Shown: piece by piece, positions 10,568 to 21,570 of the stretch
Layout of the letters: the number at the start of each line of letters is the position of its first letter
Numbering within the stretch: the stretch's first letter is position 1
Assembly: GCA_020226215.1 (NCBI GenBank)
Contig: CM035233.1
Span: forward strand, 13,659,701 to 13,723,700
Source of the DNA: Sindora glabra
Taxonomy: Eukaryota; Streptophyta; Magnoliopsida; Fabales; Fabaceae
Direction of reading: 5' to 3'
Length of the DNA stretch: 64,000 nt
Program-made: the position numbers and the translations under genes
Notes under the pieces: generated by a model
What the model was told of the DNA's origin: nothing
What the model saw: the letters and a program-made list of their open reading frames with translations, nothing else
The model's database searches: none

Positions 10568-13500
10568 TTGAATGGTGATAATTATAAGATATGGAAGGAG
10601 AAAATTCTTCTTCAATTGGGGTGGATGGACGTGGATGATGCAATAAGAAAGGATGAACCTCCTAAACCCACTGATAGTAGTAGTGCAGCTGAAATATCAC
10701 TTTACGAGCGTTGGGAGCGATCAAATCGCCTTAGTATGATGTATATCAAAACTAAGATTTCTGCTAGCGTTCGTGGATCTATCGGAGAGCATCAGAACGT
10801 TCGAAGTTTGCTCAAGGCCATTGATGAACAATTTGAAACTTCAGACAAGGCTTTGGCAAGCACCCTAATGACAAGGTTATCATCAATGAAGCTTACCGGC
10901 ATAACGGGTGTGCGAGAGCATATCATGCAGATGAGGGACATTGCAGCTCAATTAAAAATGCTTGAGGTCGAGATGTCCGAGTCTTTCCTTGTGCACTATA
11001 TCTTGAACTCTCTGCCGCCTCAGTATGGACCTTTCAAGATTTCCGACAACACACATAAGGAGAAATGGACAATCAATGAACTTCTGTCCATGTGTGTACA
11101 GGAAGAAGGGAGGCTTATTGCAGAAATGGGAGAAAGCGCACATTTGGCAACACAAGGGAAGAACAACAAGCAAGCTAACTCAAAAGGAAAGGGAAATGCA
11201 CCCATTCAAGGCAGTATAAAGAAAGAGTCCAAGTGTTTCTTCTGCAAGAAGAAAGGACACATAAAGAAGAACTGCAACAAATTTAAGAGCTGGCTTGAAA
11301 AGAAAGGTATCTCAATCTCACATTTTTGTTATGAATCTAATATGGTAGATGTTAGTAGTAACACATGGTGGATTGATTCTGGTTCTACAATCCATATCTC
11401 TAATACCTTGCAGGGCTTTCTAAACCAAAGGAAGCCAGTGGGCAGTGAGCAGTACATCTATTCAGGTAACAAGATGGGCTCACTAGTTGAAGCTATAGGA
11501 ACTTGCAGACTAGTTTTAGATACTGGATTTAGTTTGATATTGGAAAGGACTTTTTATGTACCAAGTTTCTCTAGAAACTTAATTTCTATTTCGAAACTTT
11601 TGCCTTTTGGATATTCTTTTGAATTTTCAAATAATATGTTTAAGTTATTTTATAAATCTAATCTTGTTGGCAATGGTACAATTTCTGATGGTCTTTTCCG
11701 AATTCAATTACAAGATAGTATACCTAATGATTCAATGCATGTTTCTAGTAGCATAGGTATTAAGAGATGTGTTACTAATGAAGATTCCTCTATGTTGTGG
11801 CACCGTAGGCTAGGTCATATCTCAATAGAGAGGGTTAAAAGGTTAGTAAAAGATGGAATACTTAGTACGCTAGATTTTACTGACTTTGAAACTTGTATGG
11901 ACTGCATAAAGGGAAAGCAGACTAATAAGACCAAGAAAGGTGCCAAGAGGAGTACTACCATTTTAGAAATTATACATACAGACATTTGTAGTCCAAATTT
12001 GGACTCTAGTAGTCCAAAATACTTTATCACCTTTATTGATGATTACTCACGATATATGTATCTCTATCTGTTGAATAATAAGAATGAGGCACTTGATGCC
12101 TTTAAGGTGTTTAAAGCAGAAGTAGAGAAACAATGTGATAAACAAATTAAGATAGTGAGATCAGATAGAGGTGGTGAGTATTATGGTAGATATACTGAAG
12201 ATGGACGAGCATTAGGTCCATTTGCTAGATTTCTTCAAGAACATGGGATTGTTGCCCAATACACCATGCTTGGGTCTCCGGATCAAAACGGTGTAGCTGA
12301 AAGAAGAAATCGAACACTATTGGACATGGTAAGGAGCATGCTTAGCAGCTCTAAGCTTCCTAAGTCCTTATGGATTGAAGGCCTTAAGACGGCAGTGTAT
12401 ATCCTTAACCGGGTCCCAACTAAGGCTGTTGAAAAAACACCATTTGAGTTGTTTAAGGGTTGGAAACCGAGTTTAAGACATATGCGCGTTTGGGGATGTC
12501 CGTCTGAGGTTAGGGTCTACAATCCACAAGAAAAGAAGCTAGATCCTAGGACTATAAGTGGCTACTTCATTGGGTATGCTGAAAAGTCCAAAGGATACAG
12601 ATTCTATTATCCATCTCATAGCACTAGGATTGTGGAATCAAGAAATGCAAAATTTCTTGAAAATGACTTGATTAGTGGGAGTGATCAATTTCAGCATCCA
12701 AATACTGAACTTGATCATTTTGGTTCTCAAGCTTCCACATCAAGTGATAGATTGGTTGTAATCCATGCCCCTCAAGTACCATTGGGTATTGAACAACCAA
12801 TCATTGAGGATCCACAACCACTTGGCCATAACCAAGTTGATCCAGTTGTTGAACAATTACCAGAAATTGTTGAACAACTAATTGAGGAGCATCCTTCCCA
12901 AGAGGATGCTAACCCAACATTAAGAAGATCAACTAGGGAAAGGAGGTCAGCAATTCCTAGTGATTATGCTGTGTATCTACAAGAGTCTGACTACAATATA
13001 GGAGCTAAAAATGACCCAGATACGTTTTCACAAGCTATTAACTGCAGAGAATCCGGATTATGGTACAATGCTATGAAGGAAGAGATGGATTCCATGGCGT
13101 CTAATGGAGTCTGGGATCTTGTCGAGTTGCCTAGTGGTTCAAAGGCCATAGGGTGTAAATGGGTCTATAAGATGAAAAAGGACTCATTAGGCAACATTGA
13201 AAGATATAAGGCAAGACTCGTGGCTAAGGGATTCACTCAGAAGGAAGGAATCGACTACACAGAGACATTTTCTCCTGTGTCTAAGAAAGATTCCCTCCGT
13301 GTAATAATGGCATTGGTTGCCCAATTTGACCTGGAACTGCATCAGATGGATGTGAAGACAGCATTCCTCAATGGGGATCTAGAGGAAGAGGTATATATGA
13401 AACAACCTGAAGGATTCTCCTTTAGTGCTGGTGAGCATTTAGTATGCAAGCTTAAGAAATCCATATATGGATTGAAACAGGCCTCTCGCCAATGGTATCT

Positions 13501-14590
13501 TAAGTTTCATGATGTTATTTCCTCATTCGGATTTGTGGAAAACGTCATGGATCAGTGTATATACCACAAGGTCAGTGGGAATAAAATCTGTTTCCTTGTG
13601 TTGTATGTGGATGATATACTGCTTGCAACCAATGATAGGGGATTGCTATATGAGGTGAAATAGTTTCTCTCTAAGAATTTTGATATGAAGGATATGGGTG
13701 AGGCATCTTATGTAATTGGTATTAAGATCCATAGGGATAGAACTCAAGGTATTTTAGGTCTATCACAAGAAACCTATATCAATAAGGTCTTAGAGAGATT
13801 TCGGATGAAAGACTGTTCATCAAGTGTAGCACCTATTGTGAAGGGTGACAGGTTCAATTTGAATCAGTGCCCGAAGAATGATCTAGAAAGGGAACAAATG
13901 CGAAACATTCCATATGCTTCAGCTGTTGGAAGCCTTATGTATGCTCAGGTTTGTACAAGACCTGACATTGCATTCGCAGTTGGAATGTTAGGGAGATATC
14001 AAAGTAATCCAGGAATGGATCATTGGAGAGCTGCAAAGAAAGTGATGAGGTATCTCAAAGGTACCAAACATTACATGCTGATGTACAAACGAACTGAGAA
14101 TCTTGAAGTAGTTGGCTACTCAGACTCGGATTTTGCCGGATGCGTTGATTCACGAAAATCAACATCAGGATACATTTTTATGTTTGCTGGTGGAGCCGTG
14201 TCTTGGAGGAGCGCAAAGCAAACCTTAGTTGCTACTTCTACCACAGAAGCTGAGTTCGTATCTTGTTTTGAGGCAACTTCACATGGTGTATGGATAAAGA
14301 GCTTTATTTCTGGGCTTAGAGTTGTGGATTCAATTTCTAGGCCATTAAGAATTTATTGTGACAACTCAGCTGCAGTTTTTCTGGCTAAGAATGACAAAAG
14401 TGGAAGTCGAAGTAAACACATCGACATCAAGTACTTAGCCATTCGGGAACGTGTCAAGGAAAACAAAGTTACCATTGTACACATTAGCACTGAGTTGATG
14501 ATAGCAGATCCTTTGACAAAAGGCATGCCACCATCAGTGTTTAAGGATCATGTATTAAGGATGGGACTTGGTACCATATTAAGTCTTTGA
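10568..14590 (+). pseudogene. Copia gag-pol polyprotein with one internal TAG
   Basis: A single frame spans 1,340 codons. In order: GAG of the UBN2 type (from about residue 1); CCHC zinc knuckle at residues 223-236; aspartic protease with D-S-G at 270-272; GAG-pre-integrase with its HHCC motif; integrase with catalytic D at 472 followed by the second D and E; reverse transcriptase with YVDD at 1013-1016; RNase H with the S-TTEAEF and D-N-S-A blocks; terminal stop at 14,588-14,590. An in-frame TAG at 13,661-13,663 (codon 1032) lies inside RT, 15 codons after YVDD, with the same frame continuing after it. No frameshift was found. The N-terminus has no ATG at the expected place: coding similarity begins upstream of a TTG at 10,568. 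The copy is probably non-autonomous. Confidence 0.95.
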
Positions 14591-14850
14591 TGTATATATG
14601 CATATTTGTAATAAAGCTCTTATTCAGTTTAAGTTATTTTTCTCATTTTTGAGTATACATTTATGTTTAGAGAAAATAAGCATTAAGAGGACCCAGAATA
14701 AGTATAAGACTTATTCATTAAGTTACGGTGGGTTGAGAAAGCAAAATGTATCGTGATACATGGGAGGTAATACTCATAGATAGAGGACCTATCACTATGA
14801 TCCGTTCATTGAGTTTTTCTCTACTTTTATATATATTAGGTTTTACGGAC

Positions 14851-14862
14851 CAAGTGGGAGAA
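14851..14862 (+). other. Polypurine tract of the Copia element
   Basis: CAAGTGGGAGAA directly before the 3' LTR matches the usual Copia polypurine tract, the primer for plus-strand DNA synthesis. Confidence 0.9.
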
Positions 14863-15268
14863 TGTAACAAATCTTTTTTTCCGTTGGTAACAAAACCAAC
14901 GTTCGAATGCTGAACATGGTCCGTGAAACTCGAAAGCAGTTTGCTGCTTCAACAAACCACCGAAATCTCAGCTTCTTTGATGGGAGAAGCTGAGTTCATG
15001 CTGGTATAAAATATCATACAGGGGTCCCTGAGTTCGGTTAATGCAAAAATTATTTTCTGAACAATTTACACCATCAAAGAAGCAAAAACCAGAACCTGGA
15101 AGTACCCGAATTTGATAATTCAAGTGACTGTTCGGTACAATTTCTTGGAGCAACTTCTCTGTGAATTTCGTTAAAGCTATGGCTGGAGGTAGGCTTCCAC
15201 ATATCTGACTTATTTTATGCTTTAACTAGGATATATTAAGTATCTGAGTATCCTAGATATAGTTTACA
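14863..15268 (+). repeat. Copia 3' LTR
   Basis: 406 bp, the same length as the 5' LTR with four transitions and no indels. It ends in CA and is followed by the second GGTTA. Its TATA box could drive readout transcription into the remaining channel exons. Confidence 0.97.
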
Positions 15269-15273
15269 GGTTA
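15269..15273. repeat. Right target-site duplication GGTTA
   Basis: Perfect match to 8,747-8,751, flanking the Copia element. Confidence 0.97.
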
Positions 15274-16218
15274 TGCTTGAATGGCTGAGTTTGGTTTTGA
15301 TTATTGCTGCATTAGCATGCACGCTTTCTATCCCATATTTGAGGAATAAGAATCTGTGGAAGCTCAAATTATGGAAGTGGGAGGTAATGGGTTTGGTTCT
15401 AATATGTGGTCGGTTAGTTTCTGACTGGGTAATAAGAATAATGGTATTCTGTATTGAAAGGAATTTCCTTTTGCGCAAGAGAGTGCTCTTTTTTATTTAT
15501 GACGTGAAGAAATCCGTCCAAAATTGTCTATGGCTGGGTTTGGTTTTGATTGCTTGGCATCTTTTATTTGATAAGCGAGTTGAGAGGGAGACTAAGAGTG
15601 ACTTCCTTAATTATATTACCAAGGTTTTGGTGTGTTTCTTGGTGGGTACTTTGGTATGGTTGGTTAAGACTCTTACGGTAAAGGTGCTGGCTTCTTCTTT
15701 CCACGTAAACGCCTATTTTGATAGGATTCAGGATGCACTGTTTAATCAATTTGTGATTGAGACGCTGTCGGGGCCGCCATTGATTGAAATTCAGAAGGCA
15801 GAGGAGAGGAGAAACTTCAAGTTGAGGTTGAGAAGCTGCAGAAAGCTGGGGCTACAACACCACCTGAACTGGGGGCAAGTGCCTCGTCTAGTGCATCCAA
15901 AAGTGAAATGGTGGGGAAAACTGGAGTGCTTCAAGAAAATCCACGACCAAGTCCAAAACTCTCTCGAGTACTTTCCAATGAGGACGAAGGGAATGCTATA
16001 ACTATTGATCACTTGCATAAAATGAATCCAAAAAATGTCTCTGCCTGGAATATGAAAAGACTAATGAATGTTATTCGAAGTGGTACTCGTACTAGACTGG
16101 ATGAACAGATAACTGATTCAGCTAATGATGACGAGAATGCCACACAAATTAGGAGTGAAAATGATGCAAAAGCAGCAGCAAAGAAAATATTCCAGAATGT
16201 TGCTGGGCGGGAGTGCAG
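15274..16218 (+). pseudogene. MSL: MSL channel, rest of exon 1, with frameshift
   Basis: Coding resumes as LEWLSLVLI directly after the Copia element and gives the transmembrane part of the channel: hydrophobic segments around LEWLSLVLIIAAL, EVMGLVLICGRL, LWLGLVLIAWHLL and LVCFLVGTLVWL, then SSFHVNAYFDRIQDALFNQ. In the GAG-rich tract near 15,796-15,815 the frame slips from one phase to the next, consistent with loss of one base; downstream the conserved sequence (ITIDHLHKMNPKNVSAWNMK) continues in the new frame to a donor site GAGTGCAG|GTCAGT at 16,218/16,219. The lesion would truncate the protein before the pore-forming MscS domain. Confidence 0.9.
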
Positions 16219-16222
16219 GTCA

Positions 16223-16805
16223 GTCATTTATTCATTAATTAATGATTAACAGATCAAATTAATTGGCTGATTTAGGGCATATGGGATTCTTTTTATTCCT
16301 TTTGTCGTCTTTATCATTGATTCAATTTTGAGAATGAGGGGGAGGGACCTTTTTCTTACGATGCTTTGTCTTAATTTAGTTTCGCTTAACAAATAAATTT
16401 ATTTATAATTTATTCGTTAATTAATGATTAACAGATCATATTAATTGGCTGATTTAGGGCATATGGGATTCTTTTTATTCCTTTTGTCGTTTTTATCATT
16501 GATTCAATTTTGAAAATGAGGGGAGGGTTTACTTTTTTAGACCTTTTTCTTACAATGCTTTTTCTTAATTTAGTTTCGCTTAACAAATAAGTTTATTTAT
16601 AATTTATTCATTAATTAATGATTAACAAATCAAATTAATTGGCTAATTTAGGGCATATGGGATTCTTTTTATTCCTTTGTAGTTTTTATCATTGATTCAA
16701 TTTTGAGAATGAAGGGGGGGTTTTACCATTTTAGGCCTTTTTCATACAATGCTTTTTCTTAATTTAGTTTCGCTTAACAAATAAGTTTATTTATAATTTA
16801 TTAAT
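16223..16805. repeat. Tandem triplication in intron 1 (182-194-bp units)
   Basis: Units begin at about 16,231, 16,413 and 16,607, each with ttaattaatgattaaca then ggctgatttagggcatatgg (third: ggctaattta) and ttagtttcgcttaacaaata. They start four bases inside the intron, right after the donor site, and differ by a few substitutions and short indels. Confidence 0.93.
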
Positions 16806-16809
16806 CTAA

Positions 16810-18871
16810 AGGGACATTTGATTCGTGAAACCTTATATTAGGAAAGTACACATTTCCAAAAATATAATTCATATGTATATATTCTTGAAAATGTAAGGAT
16901 CTATTTGTTTTCTGTTTCTAAAAATAACTTTTTATTTTTAAAAATAGAAGAATTTGTTTAACAAACTATTTTTAAAATCTATTTTTAAAAAATTATTATA
17001 TAAATATATAACTTAAAAATCTATTTTAATTATTTTCTAAACTTGTTTTCTTGTTCTAAATATTAATTTTATAATTAAATAAAATATTTTTTATTTAAAA
17101 TGTTAATCACCCTCTAATCTTAATTTTCATTTAATCCAAAAATAATTTTTAAGAATAAGAAAACAATTTTTAAAAATAATTTTTGAGAATAATTTTTAAA
17201 AATACCAAAGCAAAAACATATTCAAGCCCACTCTAAGATTCTTATGTTTGGTTCAATATATATTCCTAAGAATATTTTTTCACATTTTCAGATATATTAT
17301 ATTTCCATGTTTGATTCACAATTTATATTTCTAGGAATCTTATTGCTTTTTTAAAAAATGCCTTTATCAATTTTTTGATATAAATTGTAATAAATTATAG
17401 ATTTAATTAAAAATATATGAATAAAGACTTTTAAAGATTTAATCAAGTAATTATTTAAATTATATTCAATTAAAATGTAATAAATAATTTAATATATGGG
17501 ATATTAAAATTTTTAGTAATATGAATTTGAATTTGAATTTTTCATATAATTAATTATGTAAAATAAATAAGTAATTTCTCTATTGTTTACAAGAAGTTTG
17601 TTTTCTTAGAAAAGAAAATAAGAGAGAAAGAATTGAATAAATAAGTTTTTATTTTCTTTTATAAATAAATTTATAATATAAATTTTATTAATTAAAATTA
17701 TTAAATAAATTGATTCCTATGACACGAGCATTGTACGGCCAAATCAGAATTGAGTTAATTTTAAGATTAGATTAATTTTTTACTCCTATAATTTATAGCC
17801 TTTTTAAATTAGCTACTTATGGTTTCAAATTTTGGAATTGAATATGCACAGTTTATTTTTATTTCCATTCGCATGCCCTATCATTAACTCAATTCAATTT
17901 CCATCTAAATTTAATGTTGCGACAAACGGAGAGTTGATGTGGCTTAATATTTTACCCGCTTGGATGTAAAAATACGATCTCCATATGCATTTATAGGAAA
18001 CTCTATTTTAGCTGCACATCAATGAAAATTATTTTAATTTTTTCACCATCTTAATTGGAATATAGAAAATGAAAAAATTTCAAATTAAATTAGAATTGGA
18101 ATATAGAAATTATTTTTTATTTATTTAGTGTAATTATACTTGTTATCATAAAAAAATTAAAAATGAGAAATGTAAGTTAAAATTGAAAAATGAAAATAAA
18201 ATTTTTTTAGAATAAATTAGGGTATAGAAGAATAGGAAAAAAATTGTCCTTTTATTTTAGTATCAATATTCCCATAATATCAATATTCCCATAAGATGAG
18301 AATATGAGATACTCACTTCCCCCCACTTTTCCCTACCCATGAGAATATTTAGGGGGAAAGTTGAGCTCTAAGGCTCTATTTGTTCCATCAAAAAATATTT
18401 TTCACAAAATATAGTTATAAAAATCATAATATGAAGGAAAGTATTTTACTTGTTTAGATTCCATTTGTTTTGTCAAAAAATATTTTTCGTAAAATATAAT
18501 TATAAAAATAATAACATGAAGGAAAATATTTTACTTATTTAATATTAAATGTAAAATGTTTAGGGAAAGTAACTTCCTCTATTTCAAAAAGAAATTTACT
18601 TTCCTTTATTTCTAAGCTTTTGGATATCATTTTAGTCATCAATATAAATGACATATTATCCTTTCATTAATTTATATACAAATGATATTTTCCTATGGAA
18701 AATACTTTCTAACGAAATAAATAGAGATATTCTTAGGAATGTTACATTCCCGAATATATTTTTTAAAATCTTGAACCAAACATGAGAATATAACACTCCC
18801 ATGAAATGTTTTTTCACATTCCCAGAAACATTTCAAACTTATTAAAAAATATTTCATGAACCAAATGCCCT
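16810..18871. mobile_element. Tourist/Harbinger-like TIR element with nested insertions
   Basis: The left end AGGGACATTTGATTCGTGAAA and the inverted right end AGGGCATTTGGTTCATGAAA form a good terminal inverted repeat flanked by TAA on both sides (16,807-16,809 and 18,872-18,874), as for PIF/Harbinger MITEs. The length is inflated by internal AT-rich repeats and the MITE below. No transposase is present. Confidence 0.6.
18374..18726. mobile_element. MITE family 1, copy in MSL intron 1
   Basis: Imperfect terminal inverted repeats (CTCTATTTGTTCCATCAAAA at left; CTCTATTTATTTCGTTAGAA in the inverted right end) enclose sequence similar to the elements at 22,838-23,113 and 23,417-23,682. The first ~95 bp are partly duplicated (18,374-18,465 and 18,468-18,560). 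Confidence 0.6.
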
Positions 18872-18884
18872 TAAAGATGTTCTT

Positions 18885-19412
18885 CGCACTAAAGTAACTT
18901 ATAATTTATAAGCTACTATTTCTTCAAATCTGTTTCAAACCTATCTTTATTTTTTTTATTAATTTACAGTTTATGCCCTTTGTAATATAAATTTAAATAT
19001 TTTTTTATAAAATATAATTAATTTAATTTTAACCTAATTATATTCTAATTTTAAATTATAAATATATAAAAATATATACGTAAATAAATAATATCATAAA
19101 ATATAATTAATTATATTTTAAGTAATTATAATTTTATAATAAATAATAAAATAAAAATTATGTAAGTAATTTTAGGTTTCTTAATTATGTTAATATAATT
19201 TAATTTTTAGATAAATATACATTATTTTAATTATATATATATTTTTATTAATATATCACTTTATGTCATTTTATAATTTCAGTTAGTTTAACAGTTAATT
19301 TTGTAAAATATTTCAAATAACTTATTAATTATTAGTTAACTTATTAGTTACCAACTAACTTATTAGTTATAAGATAACTTATTAATTATTTGTGTGAAAC
19401 ATAACCTTAATT
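18885..19412. mobile_element. AT-rich non-autonomous element, family 2, copy 1
   Basis: This segment aligns along its length with 62,345-63,002: shared runs include acttataa near the start, ataaaatataattaatttaa, tttataatttcagttag and the ttattagtta repeats at the end. It contains no coding sequence. Multiple copies in one window indicate a transposed element, probably a hAT- or Tourist-like MITE. Confidence 0.6.
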
Positions 19413-19970
19413 TCTGTTAATCTTTATTCACATTCTATTTTAATCTTTTCTCTATGAACTTTTTACATAGGTAGATAATCTTACTAGCTTTTGGAAAAGG
19501 CTTTGAGTCGCTTCTTCAGCTCGCAGATTCATAATCTTCTTTATTAAAATACAAAGATTGTTCAAAACACACGGATATCTATTCTGCGATAAAACTTCAT
19601 AATTAGGAGTTCTAAAAGCTTTATTGACACCTTGACGGGGTATTTTGATATAATGTCTACATTCATTGTTCATTGTTACGGCTTGTTTTCTTGTGTCAGG
19701 AAAAACCTACCCAAGCTTTATTCATTATTATTGTAGTGTTGGAAAAAAATCAGCTGGCCGCAGCCAGGTATTTTCCCTTATTGTTCACTGATGGACAATA
19801 CGGAAAGGAAATGGCTTTCAATGTCACATCTTGTCTTGAGTTAGTGCAGTTTTAAAAATTTTTTGAATGACTAATAATTCTCTCATGGTTTTGTTGTCGC
19901 ACCTTTCTGAGTATTCGTTTACAGAATTTGCACTAACAGTTTTTGCTGTTTTCTTTTTTCTTTTTTGCAG

Positions 19971-20094
19971 GTTCATTAACAAGGATGATTTGATGCGTTT
20001 TATGAAAGAAGAACAAGCTGTAAAAACCATGCGTCTCTTTGAAGGAGCAGCGGAGAGTGGGAAAATCAGCAAATCAGCCTTGAAGAACTGGGTG
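19971..20094 (+). pseudogene. MSL: MSL channel, exon 2
   Basis: The acceptor TTTTTTGCAG leads into a split Arg codon and INKDDLMRFMKEEQAVKT, then the FEGAAESGKISKSALKNWV block typical of plant MSL channels, ending at the donor GTAAGT at 20,095. This is the soluble linker before the pore domain. Reading frame and splice phases agree with exons 1 and 3. No lesion is visible inside this exon. Confidence 0.9.
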
Positions 20095-20613
20095 GTAAGT
20101 ATGAAGTTACATGATTGTCCTTTGTCTATTTGAGGTGTTTATCTATGGTGGTTGTTCAATATGATTTAATTCTACAGTGGAACCTAATGATCTTTTTTGA
20201 GGTTTAGTGAGATTCTCATCATGACTCTACTATCTTATTTTCTTATAAACCCTGACCTGAAGTACTCAGTACTAGAGGGCTCTTGGGAGTCCCTGCAATG
20301 CGATTGTGATGAAAACAGCAAGTTTGTTGCTTTATAAATTACCTATTTCATGCTATTGATATAATCTTCCCCGACCTTATCATCCAACAGCATACATTTT
20401 CCTGCAGGACAAAATCTTGTATATTTCTCTGTTATTTTTTCTAATTATTTATAATGTGGACATGTTCTTATATCATTGAGCGGAATATAATTCCAAATGA
20501 GATGGCAGTCTCTTGTTTACTGATGCCTGGTTTATATTTAAAGTTTGGGTGCAGGTGTCATTGCATTTTTGTTTCTACTACTTATGTCGGTATCTTGTGC
20601 CTCACTAATCCAG

Positions 20614-20907
20614 GTATGTGCATTCAGAGACCGGAGAGCACTTGCCTTGACTTTGAATGATACCAAAACAGCAGTAAACAAACTTAATCGAGTGCTCAAC
20701 GTTTTAGTTGCCATTATAATACTGGTTATTTGGCTCTTAATATTGGAAATTGCCACGACCAAATTTCTTCTCTTCGTGGGCTCACAACTCGTCTTGGTGG
20801 CATTCATATTTGGGAATACCTGCAAGAATGTATTTGAAGCAATTATTTTCTTATTTGTCACGCACCCATTTGATGTGGGAGATAGGTGTGAAATTGAAGG
20901 AGTCCAG
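20614..20907 (+). pseudogene. MSL: MSL channel, exon 3 (MscS pore domain)
   Basis: 294 bp in phase, from VCAFRDRRALALTLNDTKTA through a long hydrophobic segment (VAIIILVIWLLILEI) into the MscS signature FGNTCKNVFEAIIFLF then HPFDVGDRCEIEGVQ. Acceptor ATCCAG before 20,614 and donor GTAATG at 20,908. The pore-lining helix and the start of the beta domain appear intact, so decay of the gene is uneven. Confidence 0.93.
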
Positions 20908-20996
20908 GTAATGTGTGACTTCTTTGTGTATTCACAACTTCTGTTATTACTCAAAATGTGGCGTTATTTATTTTCCCTTTTTGTGTCTAATTTCAG

Positions 20997-21345
20997 ATGG
21001 TTGTGGAAGAAATGAACATATTGACAACCGTATTTATTAGACATGACAATCAAAAGATAACATACCCCAATGCTGTTCTTGCCACCAAGGCGATAAACAA
21101 TTACTACCGCAGTCCTGACATTTGGCCTACTCATAGGATGAACCATCAAGACATGGGTGAAAGATTTGTTCGAAGATCCCATTTGGTTGAAGAGTTGATC
21201 AAGATTATTAGGGAGCTTGACATTCAGTACCGGCTCTGAGTCTCCATATCGAATGGTCTTTTTTCTGCCTATGGATATCAATGTTCGTAGCATCCCTACC
21301 ACTTCTGAGCGGCTTCCACCAAGTTGGGCAACAGTCAAAAGTTAA
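20997..21345 (+). pseudogene. MSL: MSL channel, last exon, deleted and prematurely stopped
   Basis: The exon starts MVVEEMNILTTVFIRHDNQ and runs to NYYRSPD, then jumps directly to MNHQDMGERF. The family has roughly 55-60 residues between these blocks, so an in-frame deletion near 21,118-21,136 removed much of the MscS C-terminal domain. After ELDIQYRL a TGA at 21,237-21,239 stops translation. The original tail (MDINVRSIPTTSERLP, stop at 21,343-21,345) is still readable beyond a short insertion that is copied at 21,543-21,570. The acceptor is TTTCAG at 20,991-20,996. Confidence 0.9.
21241..21268. repeat. 28-bp filler-like insertion in the MSL last exon
   Basis: These 28 bases (tctccatatcgaatggtctt and eight more) recur exactly at 21,543-21,570, 302 bp downstream in non-coding DNA. 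They interrupt the conserved QYRL-LP(L/M)D coding sequence, and the stop codon sits at their left junction. Confidence 0.9.
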
Positions 21346-21542
21346 GTAGAGGGAGAAATTCAGTAAATTAATTTGGGACTATGTAAGGAAGTGAGCTTTT
21401 CTTGGTCAGTAAGTTATGTAGATTAACTAGAGAGTTTAGTGTGGACGTAATGAAGTGGAGCATATACTTTCACTTCGTAGTTTTATTATAACCTATATTT
21501 CTCGTTATTTCTTTTATTTCATATTTAATCTCAGTTTCGGAA

Positions 21543-21570
21543 TCTCCATATCGAATGGTCTTTTTTCTGC
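21543..21570. repeat. Second copy of the 28-bp sequence
   Basis: Exact match to 21,241-21,268 in the same orientation; the likely source of the inserted bases, as the other copy breaks a conserved coding sequence. Confidence 0.9.

Larger units (their letters stand above)
8752..15268 (+). mobile_element. Nearly intact Ty1/Copia LTR retrotransposon (6,517 bp)
   Basis: The element has two 406-bp LTRs (TG...CA), a tRNA-iMet primer site, one long gag-pol frame, a polypurine tract and a perfect 5-bp target duplication. Domain order is GAG, zinc knuckle, protease, integrase, RT, RNase H, which is the Copia order. The LTRs differ at four positions (8818, 8822, 8920 and 9088 against their 3' counterparts), all transitions, so insertion is recent. 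It sits in sense orientation in exon 1 of the channel gene. The only obvious coding lesion is one TAG in RT. Lineage within Copia was not determined. Confidence 0.97.
16219..19970 (+). other. Intron 1 of the MSL gene (3.75 kb)
   Basis: GT donor at 16,219 and TTTTTTGCAG acceptor ending at 19,970 with a good pyrimidine tract. Introns at this place in related genes are normally short; here it is swollen by a tandem repeat and nested TIR elements. Confidence 0.85.

Noticed and set aside
13661..13663. TAG as a programmed gag/pol readthrough signal
   Set aside because: It lies within reverse transcriptase, far from the gag/pol border.
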